From assembly GCF_030656115.1 (NCBI RefSeq), contig NZ_JAUSOO010000164.1, positions 1 through 50,228 on the forward strand: a stretch of 50,228 nucleotides of DNA, given 5' to 3'. Shown here one piece after another: positions 34,573-41,544 of the stretch. Position 1 is the stretch's first letter, and every line of letters begins with the position of its first letter. The translations under genes and the position numbers were made by a program. The notes beneath the pieces were generated by a model that was given only the letters and a program-made list of their open reading frames with translations, did not search any database and was not told where the DNA came from. The stretch comes from Hydrogenophaga sp. (GTDB lineage Bacteria; Pseudomonadota; Gammaproteobacteria; Burkholderiales; Burkholderiaceae_C).

Positions 34573-37104
34573 TCAGGCCGACGCCTTGCGCAGCGTTTCC
34601 ACCACCGGCGTGCGCAACACGCTGCGCAAACCCCACCAGCCCGCCGCCAGCGCCAGCAGCGCGCCCGCCAGGCTGCCGGCCACAGGCACCCAGAGCGAGG
34701 CGGTCCAGGCGAACTCAAACACGAAGCGGGCCAAGGCCCAGCCCACGATCACCGCCACCACCGAAGCCAGAAAACCGGCCAGCAGGCCCACGCCCAGCAG
34801 TTCGATGCGCTGCACCTGGCGCAGCAGGGCCGAGCCCGCGCCCACCGCCCGCAGAATGGCGAACTCGCGTTCGCGCTCGCCGCGCGTGGCGGTGATGGCC
34901 GCCACCAGCACCACCAGCCCGGCGGCCAGGGTGAAGGCAAACAAAAATTCCACCGCGCCAATCACCTGCCCCAGCACGCGCTGCACCTGGGCAATGGTCT
35001 GGCTCATGTCCACGTTGGTGATGTTGGGAAACTGCCGCACCAGCGCGTTGTCAAATTGCACGTTGTCCGTGGGCGCTTGGTAGGCGCTGATGTAGGTCAC
35101 GGGCACATTGGGCACCTCGGCCACGGGAAACACGACGAAGAAATTGACCCGCATGGAACCCCAGTCCACCTTGCGCAGGCTGGTGATGGTGCCCTCGCTC
35201 ACCTGCCCGGCGATGTCAAAACCCAGCCGGTCGCCGAGTTTGAGGCCCAGCGTTTCGGCCAGACCCTCTTCCACGCTCAGGCCGTCGGCTTCGTTGTCGG
35301 TCCAGCGCCCGGCCACCACCGGGTTGTGGGGTGGCAGCGTGGCGGTGTTGGAGAGGTTGAACTCGCGGTCCACCAGCCGCTGGGCGCGGTCGCCCACAAA
35401 GCTCTCGGGGTTCACCGGCTCGCCGTTGATGCGCACCAGGCGGCCGCGGATCATGGGGTACCAGTCGTAACGCGCCACCCCGGCCTGGCGCAGCGCCTGC
35501 TGAAAGGCTTCGCCCTGCTCGGGCTGGACGTTGATGACGAAGCGGTTGGGCGCGTCGGGCGGCGTGGCGTTGCGCCAGCTGGCAATCAGGTCGGTGCGCA
35601 GCAGCACCAGCAGCACCAGCGCCAGCAGGCCCACCGCCAGCGCACTGATTTGCACCACCGCAAACGCGGGCCGGGCCGACAGTTGGCGCGTGGCCATGAC
35701 CAGTGCGCGGGGCGCAGTGGCTTCGTTCACGCTGGCGCGCAGCAGGCGCACCGCCGCGTAACTGACCGCCGCAAACAGCAGCACCGCCGCCGCAAAGCCG
35801 CCCACCGCAATGCCGCCGAGCAGCAGGTCGCGGCTGGCCGCCAGCAACAGCAGCGCAAAACCGGCCACGCCCAGCCCCAGCACCGCCAGCGTGGCGGGCT
35901 TGAGCTGGCCCACGTCGCGCCGGATCACGCGCAGCGGCGGCACCTGCGCCAGCTGCAACACCGGCGGCAGGCCAAAGGCCATCATCAGCGTGAGACCCAT
36001 GCCCAGGCCCAGAAACACCGGGTTCAGGCTGGGCGCGGGCAAGGCCGCATCGACCAGCCCCGCCAGCAACAGCACGAACGCATGGTGCACGCCGTAACCC
36101 AGCGCCACGCCGACCGCGCTGGCCATCAACCCCACCAGCGCAAACTCCAGCGTGTAGGCGCGCGCCATGGTGGCTTGCGACAGGCCCAGCACGCGCAGCA
36201 TGGCGCAGTCGTCCAGATGCCGCTGGGCAAAACCACGCGCGGCAATGGCCACAGCCACCGCACACAAGAGGGCGGCCAGCAGGGCCACCAGGTTCAGGAA
36301 TTTCTCGGCCCGGGCCAGGGTTTGCTGCATTTCGGGGCGTCCGCCCTCCAGCGACTCCAGCCGCAGCCCACGCACGCCGGGTTTTTCAACCTCGGCTTCG
36401 GCCCACTGCACAAAGCGCTTCACCGCCGCGTCCGGCCCCGCCACCGCCAGCCGGTAGGTCAGGCGGCTGGCCGGTTGCACCAGGCCGGTGGCCGGCAGGT
36501 CGGCGCTGTTGATCATGACGCGCGGCGCAAAGCTCATGAAACCGGCGCCCCGGTCGGGCTCGACCACGATCACACGCGCCAAGGTGAATGACGCGTCCCC
36601 CAGCAGCAGCGGCTGGCCCATTTGCAGGTCCAGCGCCACCAGCAAGGCGGCGTCCACCCAGGCGGTGCCGGGTGCCGGAATGTCGCGCGTGGCCTCGTCG
36701 GCGGCTTGCGGCGTGGGCGCCACCCGCAGCGTGCCGCGCAGCGGATAGCCCTCGCCCACCGCCTTCAAGGCCACCAGCCGCGCAGCGCCACCGGCTTCGT
36801 CGGGCGCTCGGCCCATGGTGGGGAAACCCAGCGTCTGGATGGTTTGCAAGCCCAGCGCCAGCGCCTGCTGCTCGATGCTGGCGGGCGGCAGGTTGTCGCT
36901 GCTGATGACGGCATCGCCACCGATCAGCGCCCGGGCGTCCCGCGCCAGACCGTTTTGCAGCCGGTCGGCGAAAAACCCCACCGCCGTCAAAGCCGCCACC
37001 GCCAGCGTCACCGCCAGCACCAACAGCCGCAGCTCGCCCGCGCGCCAGTCGCGCCACAGCGAGCGCCAGCCCAATTGAACAAAGGAAGGGGGTGAATGGT
37101 CCAT
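34573..37104 (-). CDS. ABC transporter permease, FtsX/MacB-type (YbbP-like)
   Basis: An 843-residue inner-membrane protein with two FtsX-type domains, resembling YbbP. There is an N-terminal membrane helix (LRLLVLAVTLAVAALTAVGFF), then a periplasmic MacB-like domain (about 50-240). A central group of membrane helices with LLAALLCAVAVAIAARGFAQR and LRVLGLSQATMARAY follows, then a second periplasmic domain (about 515-710) and three C-terminal helices containing REREFAILRAVGAGSALL. The expected ATPase partner (YbbA) is not next to it, which is unusual. The likely role is lipoprotein or hydrophobic substrate handling, but the substrate is unknown. Confidence 0.88.
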   Translation of the reverse strand: MDHSPPSFVQLGWRSLWRDWRAGELRLLVLAVTLAVAALTAVGFFADRLQNGLARDARALIGGDAVISSDNLPPASIEQQALALGLQTIQTLGFPTMGRAPDEAGGAARLVALKAVGEGYPLRGTLRVAPTPQAADEATRDIPAPGTAWVDAALLVALDLQMGQPLLLGDASFTLARVIVVEPDRGAGFMSFAPRVMINSADLPATGLVQPASRLTYRLAVAGPDAAVKRFVQWAEAEVEKPGVRGLRLESLEGGRPEMQQTLARAEKFLNLVALLAALLCAVAVAIAARGFAQRHLDDCAMLRVLGLSQATMARAYTLEFALVGLMASAVGVALGYGVHHAFVLLLAGLVDAALPAPSLNPVFLGLGMGLTLMMAFGLPPVLQLAQVPPLRVIRRDVGQLKPATLAVLGLGVAGFALLLLAASRDLLLGGIAVGGFAAAVLLFAAVSYAAVRLLRASVNEATAPRALVMATRQLSARPAFAVVQISALAVGLLALVLLVLLRTDLIASWRNATPPDAPNRFVINVQPEQGEAFQQALRQAGVARYDWYPMIRGRLVRINGEPVNPESFVGDRAQRLVDREFNLSNTATLPPHNPVVAGRWTDNEADGLSVEEGLAETLGLKLGDRLGFDIAGQVSEGTITSLRKVDWGSMRVNFFVVFPVAEVPNVPVTYISAYQAPTDNVQFDNALVRQFPNITNVDMSQTIAQVQRVLGQVIGAVEFLFAFTLAAGLVVLVAAITATRGEREREFAILRAVGAGSALLRQVQRIELLGVGLLAGFLASVVAVIVGWALARFVFEFAWTASLWVPVAGSLAGALLALAAGWWGLRSVLRTPVVETLRKASA

Positions 37105-37267
37105 GCGGCAACCTTAACGCATCGGCGGCAGCGCCATCAGCGCTGGCGAACATTCCCGCAGCAAGCGACCTGAAAATGCAGCCCAGGCCCGCTCGGCCAA
37201 CGGTTCTCAGCTTGACTTGGTAGCCCGGCTACACATCCGGCGCGAGATGCCTCAAAACCCAGAACGC

Positions 37268-37340
37268 GGCGGGTTCGGCTCCGCCGATCCGCACGCGTTG
37301 CCCCTTGAGGGGCGGAGCTGGCTACACGCAGTGAGCCAGC
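37268..37340. repeat. Cluster of small hairpins downstream of upp
   Basis: Three inverted repeats occur close together: GGCGG-N8-CCGCC (37268-37285), CCCC-TTGA-GGGG (37301-37312) and GCTGGCT-N10-AGCCAGC (37317-37340). The last is 13 bp after the upp stop codon and may act as its terminator or mRNA-end stabiliser; no U-tract is present. The cluster looks like a dispersed intergenic repeat of the type seen in Comamonadaceae, but only one copy is in the window. Confidence 0.45.
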
Positions 37341-37353
37341 GACGGGGGTGGGC

Positions 37354-37986
37354 TCATTTGGTTCCAAAAATCCGGTCGCCCGCGTCGCCCAGCCCCGGCA
37401 CGATGTAGCCGTGCTCGTTCAGGCCACGGTCCACCGCCGGGGTGTAGATCGGCACATCGGGGTGGTGGTCGTGGAAGTTCTGGATGCCCTCGGGGCACGA
37501 CACCAGACACACAAAGCGGATCGAGCGCGGGTTCGTCTGCTTGAGCCGGTCCACCGCCGCCACCGCCGAGTTGCCGGTGGCCAGCATCGGGTCGAGCACG
37601 ATCACGTCGCGCTCTTCCATGCCGCTGGGCATCTTGAAGTAGTACTCCACCGCCTTGAGCGTGACCGGGTCGCGGTACAGGCCAATGTGGCCCACGCGCG
37701 CGGCGGGCAGCACCTGCAGCATGCCGTCCAGAAAACCGTTGCCCGCCCGCAAAATGGACGCCAGCACCACCTTTTTGCCGTCGATGATGCGCGAGCTCAT
37801 CTTTTCCAGCGGCGTCTCAATCTCAATCTCCTGCATCGGCATGTCGCGCGTCAGCTCATAGGCCAGCAAGATGCTGATTTCGTGCGCCAGCTCGCGAAAG
37901 CCCTTGGTGCTGGTGTCTTTGCGGCGCATCAGCGTCAGCTTGTGTTGCACCAGCGGATGGTTGATGACATGCAGTTCTCGGCTCAT
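37354..37986 (-). CDS. upp: Uracil phosphoribosyltransferase
   Basis: A 210-residue Upp enzyme that makes UMP from uracil and PRPP in pyrimidine salvage. The PRPP-binding loop is VIVLDPMLATGNSA, and the N-terminal HPLVQHKLTLMR and C-terminal YIVPGLGDAGDRIFGTK (uracil contacts) are diagnostic. The length and start are standard. It appears monocistronic. Confidence 0.97.
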   Translation of the reverse strand: MSRELHVINHPLVQHKLTLMRRKDTSTKGFRELAHEISILLAYELTRDMPMQEIEIETPLEKMSSRIIDGKKVVLASILRAGNGFLDGMLQVLPAARVGHIGLYRDPVTLKAVEYYFKMPSGMEERDVIVLDPMLATGNSAVAAVDRLKQTNPRSIRFVCLVSCPEGIQNFHDHHPDVPIYTPAVDRGLNEHGYIVPGLGDAGDRIFGTK

Positions 37987-38144
37987 GGGTGGCTTTCAAG
38001 AAACGGTAGGACAAACGCCACCGGCAGGCACAGCCCGTGCACGGTTGGCGCTCAAAAGGAGGTCGTGTGAAGTTTATGCCCGAACCCGGGCCAACTCGCC
38101 ACCCAGCGGCGCTGGGTGCGGCACCCCACCCGCAGCAGGCGCGC

Positions 38145-39011
38145 TCAAGCCGCGCTGTGGTCCAGTGCAGCGGCGGCCGGTGTGGCGGACGGCACGGCAT
38201 CGAGCACCAAACGCTGGGCATGCGAGTAACACAGAAAGCGCTTGTTGGTGGCCCGGCCCACGGCGCACAAGCCCACGCGCTGGGCCACTTCGAGCCCCAT
38301 CTGCGTGATGCCGCTGCGCGACACGACCACCGCCACACCCATTTGCGCCGACTTGATCACCATCTCGCTGGTGAGCCGCCCGGTGGTGTAGAAAACATGG
38401 TCCACCCGCTCAGCCACGGGCCGCTGCTGCAGCGCCATCCAGCCGGCAATGGTGTCCACCGCGTTGTGGCGGCCCACGTCTTCCACAAACAGCAGCAAGG
38501 CATCGCCGCGAAACAAGGCGCAGGCGTGCACCGAACCGGCCGATTTGTAGGTGCTTTCCTTCAGACGGATCGCATGCAACATGCCGTACAGCTGCGACTG
38601 CCGCAGCACCGCCGCGTCGGGCAAGCGGATGCTGTCCACCTCGTCCATCAGGTTGCCAAACACGCTGCCCTGACCACAGCCGGTGGTGACCACGCGCTTG
38701 GCGGTGCGTTCTTCGATGCGGTCAATGCCGTGGCGCGTCTTGACCGAAGCCGCACCCACGTCCCAGTCCACGGTGATGGACTCGATGTCGTCCACCGAGG
38801 CAATCAGTCGCTGGTTCAGCAAGTAGCCCAACACCAGCCACTCAGGCTGGGCGCCCAGGGTCATCAACGTCACCAGCTCGCGCTTGTCCACGTACACGGT
38901 GAGGTCGCGCTCGGCGGGGATCGAGATCGACTCGCGTTCACCCAGCTGGTTCATGACCTCCACTTCGCGGGTCAGCGGCGCGCGGGCCTGGGTGAGTTGG
39001 GGCAATGGCAT
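38145..39011 (-). CDS. fdhD: Formate dehydrogenase accessory sulfurtransferase FdhD
   Basis: A 288-residue FdhD, which passes sulfur from IscS to the molybdenum cofactor of formate dehydrogenase. Family blocks are YVDKRELVTLMTLG, EWLVLGYLLNQ, VVTTGCGQGSVFG, VHACALFRG, EDVGRHNAVDTIAGW and TTGRLTSEMVIKSAQMG. The cysteine loop has TGCGQG with one cysteine instead of the CxxC of E. coli FdhD; the first, essential cysteine is retained. The ATG leading MPLPQLTQ gives the normal length. It is the last gene of the formate dehydrogenase operon. Confidence 0.93.
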   Translation of the reverse strand: MPLPQLTQARAPLTREVEVMNQLGERESISIPAERDLTVYVDKRELVTLMTLGAQPEWLVLGYLLNQRLIASVDDIESITVDWDVGAASVKTRHGIDRIEERTAKRVVTTGCGQGSVFGNLMDEVDSIRLPDAAVLRQSQLYGMLHAIRLKESTYKSAGSVHACALFRGDALLLFVEDVGRHNAVDTIAGWMALQQRPVAERVDHVFYTTGRLTSEMVIKSAQMGVAVVVSRSGITQMGLEVAQRVGLCAVGRATNKRFLCYSHAQRLVLDAVPSATPAAAALDHSAA

Positions 39012-39121
39012 AAGGACGGTTACAAAAAAATCGAAGGCTGGACATTCAAAGTCAAAGGGCCGGCACCCGAAGGCGCGGCCCTTTCTGACCTGCACGCGTC
39101 AAAGTCAACGCTTCACGCGGA

Positions 39122-39424
39122 TCACTTGGCCGCGGTCTCCACGGGGGCCACGTAGGTGAAGGGTCCCGGATCGGCGCAGGCCGGAGCACCCGCCAAAGCA
39201 GGCTTCACCGACTTGCCCGTGGCAGCTGCGGTCTTGAAGTAGTGGCCCGCTGCACGGTCCATGGAAAGACACAGCTTGTAGCTGTCCACCTTGCCGGCCC
39301 AGGCGGTTTTCGCTTTGGCTTCTGCGGCCTTGGCCTTGGCTTCGTCGGTCAACACGGGCGCGGGCAGCTTGGCGTGGGCGGCAAAAGCCAGCAACAGAGA
39401 GGTACAAATAAGCAGGCGTTTCAT
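39122..39424 (-). CDS. Small exported protein of the formate dehydrogenase operon
   Basis: A 100-residue protein with an obvious signal peptide (MKRLLICTSLLLAFAAHA) and AAGGACG upstream of the ATG. The mature part is helical and Ala/Lys-rich (DEAKAKAAEAKAKTAW), then KLCLSMDRAAGHYF and a conserved-looking APACADPGPFTY, giving two cysteines likely to form a disulfide in the periplasm. It lies between fdnI and fdhD. I do not recognise the family; the location suggests a periplasmic helper or assembly factor for the enzyme. Confidence 0.7.
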   Translation of the reverse strand: MKRLLICTSLLLAFAAHAKLPAPVLTDEAKAKAAEAKAKTAWAGKVDSYKLCLSMDRAAGHYFKTAAATGKSVKPALAGAPACADPGPFTYVAPVETAAK

Positions 39425-39449
39425 GATCGTCCTTGGCGAAGGGTGGCGT

Positions 39450-40673
39450 TCAGACCTTGACGGGCTGGTTGGCGACGGAACTGGCCGGGTTGTTGGCGCT
39501 GCGCTGGGCAGGAATCTTGCCGGCCTTGATGTCGTCGTACCACAGCTCGTGGTGTTCCTTGGCCCAGGTTTCGTCCACATAACCGGTCTTCATGGCCTTG
39601 TAGGCGCCGTCCATGCCCAGGGTGCCCATGTAGATGTGGCCCATGAACATGGCCATCATCAACACCGCTGAAGCGGCATGGATCATGTGCGCCACCTGCA
39701 TGTTGGCGCGGGTGTACTCGACCGCTGGAACGATCTTGTCCAGGAACACGCCCGACCCCACCACCAGCAGACCAAACAGGAACACGCCGGTCCAGAACAG
39801 CACCTTTTCACCGGCGTTGAAGCGGTGCGAAGGCACCTCGTGTCCGCCGAACAGACCACCACCCTTGAGCAGCCAGGTGATGTCTTCCTTGCTCGGCAGG
39901 TTGTCCCGGGCAAAGGTGATGATGACCACCACCAGCGACACGGCAAACAGCGGCCCGACGAAGTTGTGCGCGTTCTTGAGCGCGTAGGCGAGCCAGCCAA
40001 ACAGCGTGGTGCCGATGACGGGCAGCAAAAAGAACTTGCCGAACGCCATGACGATGCCGGACACGGCCAGCACCACGAAGGCAATGGCGTTGACCCAGTG
40101 GGCGGCGCGCTCCACATAGGTGAAACGCTCGATCACGCGGCCGGTTTCCTTGCCGTGCAGCGGGATGGTGCCCTTGGCCTTGTAAAACAGGCCAATGGCC
40201 ACCGCGACGATGATCAGCAACGATCCGCCATAGGGGATCAGCCAGTGATTGCGCACCTGCCGCCAGGCTTCACCGGCGTTGGTCAGGCGCGAGCCGGGGT
40301 ACTGCACAAAACCCTGAATCAGGTTGCCCGATTCAGCGTACGGCAAGCTGCTGTAGCCGGTCACGCCTTTGCCCACATCGCGCCACAGGGGCGCGTTGTT
40401 GCCGGGCTGCACCTGCTTGCGTTCGGCGTTGGTCTGGCTGGCGTAATTCGGGTCGGTGCTGGCGTCGGGTGCAATCTCAAAGATGTTGGCACTGCGAATA
40501 CCGCCCGTCTCGGCCGGCGCGGCCACCGCCGCAGGCGGTGCCGGGTCGTCGGGCACAGACTCCACCTTGAGGGCTTGTGCGCTGGCCCAGGTGCTGCTGA
40601 GTGCCAGCAACACGGGTGCCCACGTGCGCAGGGCCGTGAGACGGCCGATCATGGAATTCGGGAACCATTGCAT
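39450..40673 (-). CDS. fdnI: Formate dehydrogenase cytochrome b subunit
   Basis: A 407-residue gamma subunit that anchors formate dehydrogenase and passes electrons to quinone through two hemes b. A signal-like N-terminus (LLALSSTWASAQA) and about 130 periplasmic residues precede the cytochrome b domain (YVERAAHWVNAIAFVVLAVSG, LKNAHNFVGPLFAVSLVVV, QVAHMIHAASAVLMMAMFMG) with several membrane helices and heme-ligand histidines. E. coli FdnI has only about 217 residues, so this is the long form. A short C-terminal tail (VDETWAKEHHELWYDD) is typical. Confidence 0.92.
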   Translation of the reverse strand: MQWFPNSMIGRLTALRTWAPVLLALSSTWASAQALKVESVPDDPAPPAAVAAPAETGGIRSANIFEIAPDASTDPNYASQTNAERKQVQPGNNAPLWRDVGKGVTGYSSLPYAESGNLIQGFVQYPGSRLTNAGEAWRQVRNHWLIPYGGSLLIIVAVAIGLFYKAKGTIPLHGKETGRVIERFTYVERAAHWVNAIAFVVLAVSGIVMAFGKFFLLPVIGTTLFGWLAYALKNAHNFVGPLFAVSLVVVIITFARDNLPSKEDITWLLKGGGLFGGHEVPSHRFNAGEKVLFWTGVFLFGLLVVGSGVFLDKIVPAVEYTRANMQVAHMIHAASAVLMMAMFMGHIYMGTLGMDGAYKAMKTGYVDETWAKEHHELWYDDIKAGKIPAQRSANNPASSVANQPVKV

Positions 40674-40685
40674 GAGGCGCTCCCT

Positions 40686-40934
40686 TTATTGGTTGGTCAT
40701 GCGGGTGTAGTCGTTTTGACCGTACTGGGCACGGGTCTTCAACTGCTGCTCCCAGCTGTTGCGATCGCCCGCTTTCCAGCCGCCCTGGGCGTACTGGCTG
40801 GAGCCCACGCCGGTGTAGGGCGCGCCGTCCTGCTTGACGCCCGAGCCGCTGAGTTCCTGCGGCTGGTCGCCGCAGGCCGACAGCGTCATGGCAGCTGCCG
40901 CCAGGGCAGCGATGGTCAGGGTGCGCTGGATCAT
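40686..40934 (-). CDS. Small lipoprotein in the formate dehydrogenase operon
   Basis: An 82-residue protein starting MIQRTLTIAALAAAA with a lipobox LSAC, so the mature lipoprotein should begin at the cysteine and contain about 60 hydrophilic residues (YTGVGSSQYAQGGWKAGDR, WEQQLKTRAQYGQNDYTRM). The start ATG overlaps the fdnH stop by four bases (ATGA), strong evidence that it is translated. It lies between the iron-sulfur and cytochrome subunits. No function is known to me; it could help assembly or tether the complex. Confidence 0.75.
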   Translation of the reverse strand: MIQRTLTIAALAAAAMTLSACGDQPQELSGSGVKQDGAPYTGVGSSQYAQGGWKAGDRNSWEQQLKTRAQYGQNDYTRMTNQ

Positions 40935-41533
40935 GATTTCGCTCCTTGTGCCGTGCCGTAGGCGGTGCCCCAGCCCCAGACTTCGGCACCTTTGCCGCGG
41001 CGCAGCACGCGGCTGCGGAAAATGTCGGCCACCACGTCGCCGTCGCCAGCGAGCAGGGCCTTGGTCGAGCACATTTCGGCGCAAGCGGGCAGCTTGCCCT
41101 CGGCCAGGCGGTTGCGGCCGTATTTCTCGAACTCGTCCTGGCTGCCGTGGGCCTCGGGGCCACCGGCGCAGAAGGTGCACTTGTCCATCTTGCCGCGCAC
41201 GCCGAAGGTGCCTTGCGACGGGAACTGCGGCGCTCCAAACGGGCAGGCGTACGAGCAGTAGCCGCAACCGATGCAGACATCCTTGTCGTGCAGCACCACG
41301 CCCTCGTCGGTGCGGTAGAAGCAGTTGACCGGGCAGACCGCCATGCAGGGTGCATCGCTGCAGTGCATGCAGGCCACCGAGATGGATTTTTCGCCCGGCA
41401 CGCCGTCGTTGAGGGTGACCACGCGCCGGCGATTCACGCCCCACGGGACTTCGTGTTCGTTTTTGCAAGCGGTGACGCAGCCGTTGCATTCGATGCAACG
41501 CTCAGCGTCGCAGATAAATTTCATTCGTGCCAT
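40931..41533 (-). CDS. fdnH: Formate dehydrogenase iron-sulfur subunit
   Basis: A 200-residue ferredoxin-like subunit with four cysteine clusters: CDAERCIECNGCVTACK, CMHCSDAPCMAVCPVNC, CIGCGYCSYACPFGAP, and CTFC with a later CAEMC. These bind four [4Fe-4S] clusters that carry electrons from FdnG to FdnI. It is shorter than E. coli FdnH (about 294 residues) because the C-terminal membrane anchor is absent. It has no own signal and is probably co-exported with FdnG by the Tat system. The ATG giving MARMKFICD was chosen; MKFICD three codons on is possible. Confidence 0.93.
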   Translation of the reverse strand: MARMKFICDAERCIECNGCVTACKNEHEVPWGVNRRRVVTLNDGVPGEKSISVACMHCSDAPCMAVCPVNCFYRTDEGVVLHDKDVCIGCGYCSYACPFGAPQFPSQGTFGVRGKMDKCTFCAGGPEAHGSQDEFEKYGRNRLAEGKLPACAEMCSTKALLAGDGDVVADIFRSRVLRRGKGAEVWGWGTAYGTAQGAKS

Positions 41534-41544
41534 GTGTCCGCTCC

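Noticed and set aside
39415..39440. A fourth copy of the beta-oxidation dyad (ATCGTCC before the 100-residue exported protein)
   Set aside because: Only the left half is present; the second arm and the spacing to a -10 are missing.
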